From positions 1 to 49,308 of the forward strand of contig CANRMY010000013.1 in NCBI GenBank assembly GCA_947631845.1: 49,308 nucleotides of DNA, read 5' to 3'. Position 1 is the stretch's first letter. Every line of letters begins with the position of its first letter. This stretch comes from an uncultured Oscillospiraceae bacterium (lineage in GTDB: Bacteria; Bacillota; Clostridia; Oscillospirales; Oscillospiraceae). Below are positions 33,337-41,634 of the stretch, piece after piece. The notes beneath the pieces are model-generated. The model had not been told where the DNA came from. It saw nothing but the letters and a program-made list of their open reading frames with translations, and ran no database searches. The position numbers and the translations under genes are program-made.

Positions 33337-34587
33337 TTACGAATGTCTCTCCTTCACCACGCTGAAGGCCTCGTCGGCGATCTCCAGGGTGTCCTCGATG
33401 TCCTCGTCGGTGAGGCTGGCGTTGATGAAGTGGTTGTGGTGGTTGGTGAAGAACACGCCGCGCTTGACGCACTCGGCGATCCACTCCTGGTGGAGCATCA
33501 GGGTGGGGTCGTCGGCGATGCGCAGGTAGAAAAGGCTGGGCACGCCGGAGACGTGCAGATCGTAGCCGTATTTCAGAGCCGTGTGAATTAAGCCGTTTTT
33601 CAGCTTCGTCCCCTGGTCGATAAGGAGCTTGGGGCAGTCAAGGCGCTTCATCTTCTGGATGCAGGCGATGCCGGCGGCGAAGGGGACGGCGCTCATCCAG
33701 TAGGAGCCGGTGAAGCTCAGGGAGGAGACGGAATTTTTCAGGAAGTCCTGTCCGCACAGGGCGGAGACGTTGTAGCCGTTGGCCAGGGCCTTGCAGAAGC
33801 AGATGAGATCCGCCTTGAAGCCGAAATAGTGATCGCTGCCGGCGATATCCAGCCGGAAGCCGGCCCGCACGTCGTCCACGATCAGCACCGTGCCGGTGTC
33901 GTCGCAGAGCTTGCGGACGCGCTGCCAGAAGCCGGGGAGGGGCAGCTCGTTGTCGGCGAAGTTGCCGTGCATGTAGGGCTGGGCGATGACGCAGGCGATC
34001 TCGCCCTTGTTTTGCTCAAAGACCTCCTGCAGCTCGTCGAAGTTGTTCCAGGTGACGTAGAGGTTGTTGGCCACGTCCTCCTCCAGAATGCCGGCGTAGT
34101 CGATCTTCTGGGTCCAGGGGGAGACGCCGTGGTAGTAGCCCTTGAAAAAGACGATCTTTTTCCGGTGGGTGTAGGCCCGGGCGGTCATCACGGCGCAGGT
34201 GGTGACGTCGTTGCCGTTCTTGGCGAAGAAGGCCCAGTCGGCGCAGGCCACGGTCTCCACTAAGAGGTCGGCGAAGTCGATCATCACGGGGTTGGGCAGG
34301 GTGGTGCAGTCGGAGACGGCCCGCTGACGGGCCGCGGCCTCGTCCACGTCGGGGTCGTTGTAGCCCAGGACGTTGGGGCCGTAAGCGCACATGTAGTCGA
34401 TAAACTTGTTGCCGTCCAGATCCCAGAGGTAGCTGCCCTGGGCCTTGGAGGAGTAGAGCGGGAACGCCTCCACGGGGATGTAACAGCCCTCGGCGGGGCC
34501 CTGGTGGCCGTAGATGCCGGAGGGGATCAGCTTGCAGGCCCGCTCAAAGGCGGCCCGGGACTTGGGATATTCGTATACCGTTCTCAT
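33337..34587 (-). CDS. Class III pyridoxal-phosphate aminotransferase (GSA-aminomutase-like)
   Basis: A 416-residue fold-type I PLP enzyme resembling glutamate-1-semialdehyde aminomutase and related transaminases. N-terminal features are LIPSGIYGHQGP and YLWDLDGNKFIDYMCAYGPNVLGY (residues 20-75). The PLP region has GNDVTTCAVMTARAYTHRKKI near 122, VLIVDDVRAGFR near 228, and the Schiff-base lysine is probably in FCKALANG near 258. No haem-pathway gene is adjacent and the N terminus lacks features of true HemL, so substrate is open. It lies 9 bases after the SCP2-like gene, in one operon. Confidence 0.88.
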   Translation of the reverse strand: MRTVYEYPKSRAAFERACKLIPSGIYGHQGPAEGCYIPVEAFPLYSSKAQGSYLWDLDGNKFIDYMCAYGPNVLGYNDPDVDEAAARQRAVSDCTTLPNPVMIDFADLLVETVACADWAFFAKNGNDVTTCAVMTARAYTHRKKIVFFKGYYHGVSPWTQKIDYAGILEEDVANNLYVTWNNFDELQEVFEQNKGEIACVIAQPYMHGNFADNELPLPGFWQRVRKLCDDTGTVLIVDDVRAGFRLDIAGSDHYFGFKADLICFCKALANGYNVSALCGQDFLKNSVSSLSFTGSYWMSAVPFAAGIACIQKMKRLDCPKLLIDQGTKLKNGLIHTALKYGYDLHVSGVPSLFYLRIADDPTLMLHQEWIAECVKRGVFFTNHHNHFINASLTDEDIEDTLEIADEAFSVVKERHS

Positions 34588-34596
34588 ATGCTCACC

Positions 34597-35349
34597 TCAC
34601 GCCAAATACATCGACACTCTGTCGAGAATACGGTTCACATTGTCCACCATGGAGATCATGCCGCCCATGCGCACCTTGCCGGAGCCCACGCAGACGACGC
34701 CGTTGACCTTGCCGTCGAAGAGGTCCCGGGCGTCGCGCATGGTGGCGAAGATCATATAGCTCGTGGGGTCGTCACAGGGGGTGTGCACGGCGGTGAGGGT
34801 GTGGTTCCGGGCGTGTATGTACCCCTCCGGACCGCCGTCGATGCCGATGCGCACGTTGCCGTCCACGATGTAGGAGGCGCTGGCCCGGCCCACCTTGTCC
34901 TGGTTGCCGATCTGGGCGACGGCGTCCAGAATCAGGTGGAGCATGACGGTGGTGCTGATCCGGAAAAACTCCGGGTCGTCCAGAGCGCCCTCTGCCGGCC
35001 GGAGGTAGGCGGTGAGCTTGTCCGTGAGCTTCGTAAATTCCTTCAGCAGGAACCCGATCTTGGTGAAGCCCTTGGAGGGGATGGGGGTGACGGTGCCGTC
35101 GATGAGGCCGTTGAACTTCTTGCAGGAGCCGAAGGGCAGCTTGATGTCGCACTTGTCAACGCCGGGGGTCACGGTGCAAACGCCGTTTTCAAACCGGATC
35201 GTCCCCTCGGGGCCGTCCTTGACGGAGATGCCGATGGAGATGGTTTTGCCCTCGATGAGAGCTTTACATTCCGGGTCAAGCTCGCAGAGCTTCGCGAGCC
35301 CGCCCAGGACCGCGTGGAGATTGATAAACGCCAGAGTCCGTTCATCCAT
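34597..35349 (-). CDS. Protein with two SCP2-like lipid-binding domains
   Basis: A 250-residue cytoplasmic protein. Two halves each fit the SCP2 sterol-carrier pattern: residues about 30-115 (VKDGPEGTIRFENG ... LPFGSCKKFNGLIDGTVTPIPSKGF) and about 150-250 (IDGGPEGYIHARN ... ATMRDARDLFDGKVNGVVCVGSGKVRMGGM). SCP2 domains bind fatty-acyl or other hydrophobic ligands. I chose the ATG at 35349, with AAGGAGG 9 bases upstream; the longer ORF extends into a dispersed repeat. It is the first gene of an operon with the aminotransferase, which suggests the enzyme handles a hydrophobic or carrier-bound substrate. Confidence 0.72.
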   Translation of the reverse strand: MDERTLAFINLHAVLGGLAKLCELDPECKALIEGKTISIGISVKDGPEGTIRFENGVCTVTPGVDKCDIKLPFGSCKKFNGLIDGTVTPIPSKGFTKIGFLLKEFTKLTDKLTAYLRPAEGALDDPEFFRISTTVMLHLILDAVAQIGNQDKVGRASASYIVDGNVRIGIDGGPEGYIHARNHTLTAVHTPCDDPTSYMIFATMRDARDLFDGKVNGVVCVGSGKVRMGGMISMVDNVNRILDRVSMYLA

Positions 35350-35386
35350 AAAGGCCGCCTCCTTGTAAATTCGCATAAACATGACA

Positions 35387-35415
35387 ATTATACTACGGTA
35401 AAGGGATGATTGCAA
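35387..35415 (-). promoter_or_regulatory. Sigma-A promoter of the SCP2-aminotransferase operon
   Basis: On the minus strand: TTGCAA (35410-35415), 17 bases, TATAAT (35387-35392). It lies about 20 bases from the edge of repeat copy 2. Confidence 0.85.
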
Positions 35416-35432
35416 GAGGCGGGAAGACGATT

Positions 35433-35953
35433 TTATAAGGTTGTCCGCCTTATAGGCGGACGGAGATTTTCTTTTCTCCTTTTGGATTTCCAAAAGGAGA
35501 AAAGAAACAAAAGAGGAAAAGAAACCAGAGGGGGGCTTTCGCATTTCCCCCCTCTGGACTCCCCCTTAAAACGACCACACAGGGGCCGCGGCCCCTATGT
35601 GGAGAACCCCGGGGGTTCGCTCGCACGAAAACAGAAGCAACGTTGAAAGTCACCACACGATTATAGCCGCACCAGCGCGGGTGAAGTAGGAACGAAAGAT
35701 TTATTAATAGAGCTGTAAGCGATTAGCGGGTTAGGCGCAGAGACCATTCGTTTACGTACCGCGCGGATATGAATGGGACCATGGGTATCGACTGTTGCCG
35801 CGGCAGCCGAACCGCCGAAATAAAGCTTGGGCCCGGTTCACCACCGGGCCCAAAAATTGCTTTTCTCTTCTTTGAAGCTTCCTTCTCTTTTGTCAACACA
35901 AAAGAGAAGAAAGCGTATTTTCTCCGCCCTTTTAAGGGCGGAATACTTTGGGT
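35433..35953. repeat. Dispersed structured repeat, copy 2 (complete)
   Basis: This gene-free stretch is a chain of hairpins. It opens with TTATAAGGTTGTCCGCC and the palindrome gtccgcc-ttata-ggcggac. A polypurine/polypyrimidine hairpin (35470-35502) and a ccagagggggg/ccccctctgg hairpin (35524-35557) follow. Positions 35437-35560 are identical over 124 bases to 42166-42289. The middle (35660-35820) is shared with copies 1 and 3. A gggcccgg hairpin follows, then the right arm (35857-35943) ends in cgcccttttaagggcg. The right end adjoins the stop of the RsgI-like gene and may act as its terminator. Confidence 0.8.
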
Positions 35954-35955
35954 CG

Positions 35956-37740
35956 TCAATCGTCCCGATCGCGCTCGTGCTCTAAGACGGAACCGGAGGC
36001 GGCGTCGATTTTGTATTCATACTCCCAACCGTTGGATTTAAACTCGATCTCGTAGACAAGCCGGCCGTCGTCACGGTCCCGCTCGCATTTAAGGCGCGTG
36101 ACCTGGCTCTCGGCAAGGCCGGCGTGCCGGAGGGCGGCGGCTTTGGCGGCGTCGGCGCCGATATCGCCGGATTGGGCGCCGCCGGAGCTGCCGGTGTTGT
36201 ATTTGGACTTCTCCGTTTCGTATTTGGTGACGGTACCGTCGGCGGCCAGGACGGTGATCTCGTATTCGGTGCCGCCGGCGGTAAACTCGATCTCGTACTC
36301 CAGCCTTCCGTCGTCGTACTCCCGTTGGCACTTTATCCAGGTGGCGTCGGCCTCGGAGACGCCGGCTCTGGCTAAGGCGGCGGCCTTGGCGGCCTCAACG
36401 CCGATGTCCGTGGGCTGGGCGGGGGTGGTGTCCTTAGGTGTTGTGTCTTTGGGGGTAGTATCTTTGGGTGTTGTGTCCTGGGTGGTGTCGGGGACGGTAG
36501 GGGGCGTGCAGCGGTAGTCCGTCTCCTCCTTAAGGATGTCGCCGGTTTGGCCGTCCACGTCGTAGTCAAATTCGTAGCCGACGCACCAGAATTCCACGTC
36601 GTAGTGGCCGTCGTCCCAGTCGTATTTCGTCTTGATGTTCAGGAAATTCCCGTTGAGCTCGGGATGCTGGGTGTTAAAATATTCCGCGGCGGCATTGAAG
36701 GCCTCATCGGCGGTGACGCCGGGTCCTGTAGTCGTACTGGAGGTGCCAGTCTGGTGGTGGGTCAGCCCCGTCCAGACGGTGAGGTCCGCCGGGTCCGTGG
36801 CTAAAATCTCCCCGGTGAAGGCGTCCACGACGACCTCCGCATCTCCCATGGAGGCGTGGTGGCTGATGAGCTCCACCTCATAGTGGGGCATAGGATCGTC
36901 CAGCTCCGGGTCCACCTGGGTATTCAGGTCATCGCCCCCCAGGGACGCGGCGTAGGCCAGCGCGGCCTGGACGGCGGCGTCCTTCCCGATGGGTATGGCG
37001 GGAGCGCCGATCTTGATGAGATCCCGCAGCTCCTCCACGGAGAGGGCGGCCAGCTTTTCAAAATCCAGGTTGGCGTTCAGGGCCAGCACCTGGTTGACCA
37101 GGGCGGCCTTGCCGGAGGAGATGTTGTTTTGCTGGGCCTGCTGATTCAGCCCGGCATCCACGGTCAAATACTGGCTGAGGACGCCGGCGGAGTTGGCGGC
37201 GGTCTGGAGGACCTCGTCCACCTCGGCCACCAGCTGGGCCTGAAGGCGCTCGCCCCGGGCGGCGTCATTGTCCTCCACGGAGATGAGGATGGCGGAGCTG
37301 AGGCTGTCTAAATACCCGGCCCGGACGATGGCGCCCACGATGGCGTTGACGGCCACGTTGAGCTTGGAGCCCTTCAGGTCGGCCCCGCCGTTCATGGAGG
37401 CGAGGATCTCCCGGCCCTCGTCGTTGAGGCCGGCGCAGGTGAGGACCTTTTCGGAGCGGTTGACCTCCAGCTGGATGCTGGGGTTCACGTCCAGGGATAC
37501 GGTGGTGGCCACGGCGTAGTTTTGCCTGTAGTAAACTCCGCTGGCCCCGCCGATGAGGGCTACGGCCAGGAGGGCGGCCACAAGGCCGATCCAGCGGTTT
37601 CTCTTTTTCGGAACAGCGGTCTTTTCCATGATGATATCTCCTTTCCCGTTGTCGATGGCGGAGAGGAGCCGGCCCAATCCGTCGGGGGCCGTGCGCTCTA
37701 TGGCGGCTTTCAGCTTCAGTTCGATGTCCTTATCTGTCAT
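35956..37740 (-). CDS. RsgI-like anti-sigma protein with PepSY repeats
   Basis: A 594-residue protein. Residues 1-48 are cytoplasmic, one membrane helix is at about 49-68 (WIGLVAALLAVALIGGASGVYY), then the RsgI-type segment TVSLDVNPSIQLEVN follows near 78. The outer part has four PepSY-like repeats near 250-313, 340-405, 445-510 and 528-592; the last two are close to each other in sequence (YDDGRLEYEIEF, RDDGRLVYEIEF). A TTPKD-repeated linker separates repeats two and three. The ATG at 37740 has GGAGA 9 bases upstream and follows the sigma gene by 5 bases. By topology and context it restrains the neighbouring sigma factor and senses an external signal. Confidence 0.85.
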   Translation of the reverse strand: MTDKDIELKLKAAIERTAPDGLGRLLSAIDNGKGDIIMEKTAVPKKRNRWIGLVAALLAVALIGGASGVYYRQNYAVATTVSLDVNPSIQLEVNRSEKVLTCAGLNDEGREILASMNGGADLKGSKLNVAVNAIVGAIVRAGYLDSLSSAILISVEDNDAARGERLQAQLVAEVDEVLQTAANSAGVLSQYLTVDAGLNQQAQQNNISSGKAALVNQVLALNANLDFEKLAALSVEELRDLIKIGAPAIPIGKDAAVQAALAYAASLGGDDLNTQVDPELDDPMPHYEVELISHHASMGDAEVVVDAFTGEILATDPADLTVWTGLTHHQTGTSSTTTGPGVTADEAFNAAAEYFNTQHPELNGNFLNIKTKYDWDDGHYDVEFWCVGYEFDYDVDGQTGDILKEETDYRCTPPTVPDTTQDTTPKDTTPKDTTPKDTTPAQPTDIGVEAAKAAALARAGVSEADATWIKCQREYDDGRLEYEIEFTAGGTEYEITVLAADGTVTKYETEKSKYNTGSSGGAQSGDIGADAAKAAALRHAGLAESQVTRLKCERDRDDGRLVYEIEFKSNGWEYEYKIDAASGSVLEHERDRDD

Positions 37741-37745
37741 GGGGC

Positions 37746-38303
37746 TCACTCTCCTTTCTCAAGTCCCGCGCGCATCTTTGATATGGCGCGGCTGTACTTC
37801 GACAGGACCGTGTTCTGGGGGAGGCTGAGGAGCTTTGCGATCTCCCGGTGTTTCAGCCCCGCCACGGCGTGGAGCAGGACGATCTGGCGGGAGGCGGGAT
37901 CCAGGGAGCCCAGCGCCCACTGGAGAAGCGCCCGCTCCTCAGCGCCAAGGCCCCGGTCTTCGGCGGGGATGGCGTTCCACTCGTCCTCGGAAAGCTCCTT
38001 CTGCCGCTTTTTGCGCCGCAGCTCCATGAGGCAGAGATTCCGCGTCACCGCCATGAGCCACGCCATGGGCGAGCCCTTGGCCTTGTAGGAGGCGGCGTAA
38101 TCCCAGACGCGCAGATAGGCGTCGTGGGCGGCCTCCTCGGCGTCGTGGGCGTTGGCCAGTATGGACAGCGCCAGGGCGTAGACCGCCGCGTGGGTGCGGG
38201 TGTAAAGCTCTCCGAAGGAGTCCTTGTCCCCTGTCCCGACGTTCAGAAGCAGCCGCTCGAGTTCGACCGCCCCGGCGTCGGGCTCCTTGACCAGATCCTC
38301 CAT
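37746..38303 (-). CDS. ECF-type RNA polymerase sigma factor
   Basis: A 185-residue sigma-70 family protein. Region 2 covers about residues 20-95 (FGELYTRTHAAVYALALSILANAHDAEEAAHDAYLRVWDYAASY; SPMAWLMAVTRNLCLMELRRKKRQ). Region 4 is near 125-180 (LDPASRQIVLLHAVAGLKHREIAKLLSLPQNTVLSKYSRAI). The ATG at 38303 has AGGAG 9 bases upstream; the longer ORF runs into a repeat. It forms an operon with the RsgI-like gene. Confidence 0.9.
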   Translation of the reverse strand: MEDLVKEPDAGAVELERLLLNVGTGDKDSFGELYTRTHAAVYALALSILANAHDAEEAAHDAYLRVWDYAASYKAKGSPMAWLMAVTRNLCLMELRRKKRQKELSEDEWNAIPAEDRGLGAEERALLQWALGSLDPASRQIVLLHAVAGLKHREIAKLLSLPQNTVLSKYSRAISKMRAGLEKGE

Positions 38304-38413
38304 GTTTCTCACTCCTGTCAATGAAGTAATGCGCGGGAAAGGGGTTTTATTGCAAAGGCTGGAAAAATTTTTTATTCCGGGCCGCATGGCCCTTGAGCTG
38401 AACCCGGCGGGGG

Positions 38414-38541
38414 TTATAAGGTGTCCGCCTGACCCCGGCGGGGGGTATAAGGTTTCCGCCTTATAGGGCGGAGGTGCTTTTCTCTCTTTTGTGTTCAACA
38501 AAAGAGAGAAAAGCGTATTTTCCCCGCCCTTATAAGGGCGG
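38414..38541. repeat. Dispersed structured repeat, short copy 4
   Basis: A compact form of the repeat family: left end TTATAAGGTGTCCGCC (38414-38429), a second ataaggtttccgcc-ttata-gggcgga module, a cttttctctcttttg/caaaagagagaaaag hairpin, then the right palindrome ccgcccttataagggcgg (38524-38541). It lies between the third sigma gene and the D-2-hydroxyacid dehydrogenase. It lacks the middle block of the long copies. Confidence 0.7.
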
Positions 38542-38555
38542 AAAGCCCTGCCGGG

Positions 38556-39524
38556 TCAAGGCATATTGACTACGTTTTGCGGCGCTCCCGCCAGGAAAGC
38601 CCTCAGGTTCGCCACGGCGATATCCATGACCCGCTGGCGGCAGGTTTTCGGGGTCCAGGCCACATGGGGGGTGATGAAGCAGTTCTCGCATCCCAACAGC
38701 GGGTTCTCCGGCAGGATGGGCTCCACGGACACCACGTCCACCCCGGCGGCGTAGAGCTTGCCGGATTTCAGGGCCTCCGCCAGGGCGTCCTCGTCCACCA
38801 GACCGCCCCGGCCCGTATTGAGGAGGATGGCGCCGTCCTTCATTTTGGCGATGGTCTCCCGGTTGATGAGCTTGCGCGTCTCGTCCTTCAGGGGACAGTG
38901 GAGGGACACCACGTCGGATTCCCGGAGCAGGGTATCCAGATCCACGTATGTCCCGATCTCCCGGCCTTCCTCCGTCTCGCGGCTCCCCGTGGCCAGTACG
39001 CGCATCCCCAGGGCCCTGGCGATCCGGCCGGCGGCCCTGCCGATCTGACCGAAGCCGATGACGCCGAAGGTCTGACCGGCCAGCTCCATGAGCGGCGCCT
39101 CCCAGAAGCAGAAATCCTCGCACCGCTGCCAGTCCCCGGCGTGGACGGCCCGGGAGTGGACGCCCACCTTGGAGCAGATCTCCAGTAAAAGGGCGATGGC
39201 GTGCTGGGCCACGGCCTGGGTGGAGTAGGCGGGGATGTTGCTCACCGGGATCCCCTTCTTGGCGGCGTGGGCGCAGTCGCACACGTCGATGCCGGTGGAG
39301 AGCAGACCCACATATTTGACGGTGGGGCAGGCGTCCAGGGCGGCGGCCCGCACGGGGGTCTTGTTGGTAATAACGATGTCCGCGCCGCCGATGCGGCGGA
39401 TGATCTCCGCGTCGTCAAATTTGGGCGTGCGGTCGTATACGGTCAGCTCTCCCAATGCCTCGAAGCCGGCCCAGCTCAGGTCGCCGGGATTTTCGGTGTG
39501 GGCGTCAAGAACCACGATTTTCAT
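38556..39524 (-). CDS. D-isomer-specific 2-hydroxyacid dehydrogenase (hydroxypyruvate reductase-like)
   Basis: A 322-residue NAD(P)-dependent oxidoreductase. The Rossmann motif FGVIGFGQIGRAAGRIARALGM is near residue 150. The catalytic triad is visible: Arg in NTGRGGLVDEDAL near 235, Glu in SVEPILPENPLL near 265 and His in ITPHVAWTP near 287. The sequence resembles glycerate dehydrogenase/hydroxypyruvate reductase; the exact 2-oxo acid is open. AAGGAGG precedes the ATG and its promoter lies upstream. Confidence 0.92.
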   Translation of the reverse strand: MKIVVLDAHTENPGDLSWAGFEALGELTVYDRTPKFDDAEIIRRIGGADIVITNKTPVRAAALDACPTVKYVGLLSTGIDVCDCAHAAKKGIPVSNIPAYSTQAVAQHAIALLLEICSKVGVHSRAVHAGDWQRCEDFCFWEAPLMELAGQTFGVIGFGQIGRAAGRIARALGMRVLATGSRETEEGREIGTYVDLDTLLRESDVVSLHCPLKDETRKLINRETIAKMKDGAILLNTGRGGLVDEDALAEALKSGKLYAAGVDVVSVEPILPENPLLGCENCFITPHVAWTPKTCRQRVMDIAVANLRAFLAGAPQNVVNMP

Positions 39525-39559
39525 GGAAATCCTCCTTGACTTCTTTAAATCAACACCTT

Positions 39560-39587
39560 ATTATAAACCTTATAAAGAAAAAGTCAA
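39560..39587 (-). promoter_or_regulatory. Sigma-A promoter of the 2-hydroxyacid dehydrogenase gene
   Basis: On the minus strand: TTGACT (39582-39587), 16 bases, TATAAT (39560-39565). Confidence 0.75.
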
Positions 39588-39605
39588 TTGCGGGAGGGGC
39601 GTTTT

Positions 39606-40490
39606 ATGGCGTTTACCTGTGACCTCTGCCCCCGGAAATGCGGGGCGGTCAGGGAGGAGCTCACCGGGGACGGCTTTTGCGGCGAGGGACTGACGGCCCG
39701 GGTGGCCAGGGCCGCGCCCCACATGTGGGAGGAGCCGCCCATTTCCGGGCAGCGGGGCAGCGGGGCGGTCTTTTTCTCCGGGTGCAATCTGCGGTGCGTC
39801 TACTGCCAGAACGCGGTCATCTCCACCGGGAAGGTGGGCAAGCCGGTGAGCCCGGAGCGGCTGCGGGAGATCTATTTCGAACTGATAGAAAAGGGCGTAC
39901 ACAACATCAATCTGGTGACGGGGTCGCATTTCCTGCCGGCGGTACTTGCCTCCCTGCGGGAGCCGCTGCCCGTGCCGGTGGTGTGGAATTCCTCGGCCTA
40001 CGAGTCGGCGGAGGCTGTACGGCACCTTCAGGGGAAGGCGCAGATCTATCTGCCGGATATGAAATACATGGACGCGGCCCTGGCGGAAAAATACTCCGCC
40101 GCCCCGGACTACCCGGAGGTGGCGAAAAGGGCGATTTTGGAGATGGTCCGCCAGGTGGGGCCGTATCAAATGGGGGAGGACGGCCTTTTGCGGTCCGGCG
40201 TCGTCATCCGCCATCTGGTCCTGCCCAACGCCCTTGAAAATACGAAAGCCGTCATCGACTGGGTGGCGGAGGCCTTCGGGCCGGGGGAGGTGCTGTTCTC
40301 CCTTATGAGCCAGTACACCCCCATGGGCCGGGCCGGCGCGTACCCGGAGATCGACCGGCGTCTGACGCGGGAGGAGTACGGCGCGGCGGTGGCGTACATG
40401 GAGCGAAGCGGCATCGAGGACGGATTTTATCAGGAATTATCCTCCGCGAAGGAGGAATATACCCCAGATTTTGATCTGACGGGGGTGTGA
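39606..40490 (+). CDS. Radical SAM protein, PflX type
   Basis: A 294-residue radical SAM protein related to pyruvate formate-lyase activating enzymes (PflX group). The SAM-cluster motif is CNLRCVYCQN near residue 61 (CxxxCxxC). A second, N-terminal cysteine set, CDLCPRKCG with GFCG near residue 25, is typical of the group. EEPPISGQRGSGAVFFSGC links the two. The ATG at 39606 has GGGAGGGG upstream. No glycyl-radical enzyme is adjacent, so its target is unknown. Confidence 0.88.
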   Translation: MAFTCDLCPRKCGAVREELTGDGFCGEGLTARVARAAPHMWEEPPISGQRGSGAVFFSGCNLRCVYCQNAVISTGKVGKPVSPERLREIYFELIEKGVHNINLVTGSHFLPAVLASLREPLPVPVVWNSSAYESAEAVRHLQGKAQIYLPDMKYMDAALAEKYSAAPDYPEVAKRAILEMVRQVGPYQMGEDGLLRSGVVIRHLVLPNALENTKAVIDWVAEAFGPGEVLFSLMSQYTPMGRAGAYPEIDRRLTREEYGAAVAYMERSGIEDGFYQELSSAKEEYTPDFDLTGV

Positions 40491-40504
40491 ATGGAAACTT
40501 TTTG

Positions 40505-40533
40505 TTGTATCCGCCGCCTGATTGTAGTATAAT
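40505..40533 (+). promoter_or_regulatory. Sigma-A promoter of ddl
   Basis: TTGTAT (40505-40510), 17 bases, TATAAT (40528-40533). It probably once drove ddl, the phosphotransferase, murF and the pseudouridine synthase together. Confidence 0.8.
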
Positions 40534-40574
40534 GCACAGTGTAAAAATGTCCTTTGCATGAGGAGGCGGTCGTT

Positions 40575-41612
40575 TTGAATATTATCGTGCTTTGCGGAGG
40601 GCTCTCCCTGGAGCGGGATGTCTCGCTGAAAAGCGGGGCGATGATCGCGAGGGCCCTTCGGGAGAACGGGCACCGGGCGGTGCTTGTGGACGCGTTTTTC
40701 GGCTATACCGGGGAATACTCGGATCCCCGTGAGATATTTGAACGGCCCGTGGACGACGGCGCGGCGGAGATATCCGCCGACGTACCGGATCTGGAGGCGG
40801 TGAAGGCATCCAGGGCACAGGATAACGACGCCCGGGTGGGCGACAATCTCATCGAAGTGTGCCGGGCCGCCGATATGGTCTTTCTGGGGCTTCACGGGGC
40901 CGACGGGGAGGACGGACGCCTGCAGGCCATGTTCGACATCGCCGGGATCAAATATACCGGCTCGGGGCACTTGGGCTCCGCCTGCGCCATGGACAAGGAG
41001 ACGGCCAAGCGGCTGATGGCCGCCGCCGGCGTCCGGGTGGCGGAGGGCGTCAACATCACCCGCGCCACCGCCCATGCCCCCGCGCCTTTTTTGCCCTGTG
41101 TGGTGAAGCCCCGCTCCGGCGGCTCCTCCGTGGGCACCTCCATCGCACACACGGAGCAGGAGTACGCCGACGCCTTGGGGCTGGGCTTTGCCTACGCCGA
41201 CGAGCTCCTGGTGGAGCGGTACATAAAGGGTCGGGAGATCAACGTGGGCGTTCTGGCGGGGGAGGCCCTGCCGCCCATCGAGATCGTGCCCAAGATGGGC
41301 TTTTTCGACTACAAAAACAAGTATCAGGATGGGGTCACCGACGAGATCTGCCCCATCCCCGGCCTGCCGGAGGCGCTGGAGCGGGAGCTGCGGGAGGCGG
41401 CGGTCAAGGTCTACGACGCCCTGGGGCTGGAGGTCTACGCCCGCATGGACTTCATCGTGGACGGGGAGGGCCGGATCTGGTGCCTGGAGGCCAACACCCT
41501 GCCCGGCATGACCCCGGCCAGCCTGCTGCCCAAGGAGGCAAAGGCGGCGGGCATCGGCTACAACGAGCTGTGCGAGAGGATCATCGCCGCGTCCATGAGA
41601 AGATTTTCCTGA
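40575..41612 (+). CDS. ddl: D-alanine--D-alanine ligase
   Basis: A 345-residue ATP-grasp enzyme that makes the D-Ala-D-Ala dipeptide of peptidoglycan. Motifs: IVLCGGLSLERDVSLKSG at the N terminus, FLGLHGADGEDGRLQ near 100, PCVVKPRSGGSSVGTSI near 175, MGFFDYKNKY near 245 (omega-loop with the Tyr typical of D-Ala specificity) and LEANTLPGMTPASLLPKEAKAAG near 310. The start is TTG at 40575, with GAGGAGG 8 bases upstream. murF, which uses its product, lies downstream. Confidence 0.93.
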   Translation: MNIIVLCGGLSLERDVSLKSGAMIARALRENGHRAVLVDAFFGYTGEYSDPREIFERPVDDGAAEISADVPDLEAVKASRAQDNDARVGDNLIEVCRAADMVFLGLHGADGEDGRLQAMFDIAGIKYTGSGHLGSACAMDKETAKRLMAAAGVRVAEGVNITRATAHAPAPFLPCVVKPRSGGSSVGTSIAHTEQEYADALGLGFAYADELLVERYIKGREINVGVLAGEALPPIEIVPKMGFFDYKNKYQDGVTDEICPIPGLPEALERELREAAVKVYDALGLEVYARMDFIVDGEGRIWCLEANTLPGMTPASLLPKEAKAAGIGYNELCERIIAASMRRFS

Positions 41613-41634
41613 CCCCCAAGCCGGGAGATATGAC

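Noticed and set aside
35350-35544. N-terminal extension of the SCP2-like protein
   Set aside because: It runs through the promoter and into the repeat and has no ribosome-binding site; the ATG at 35349 has a strong one.
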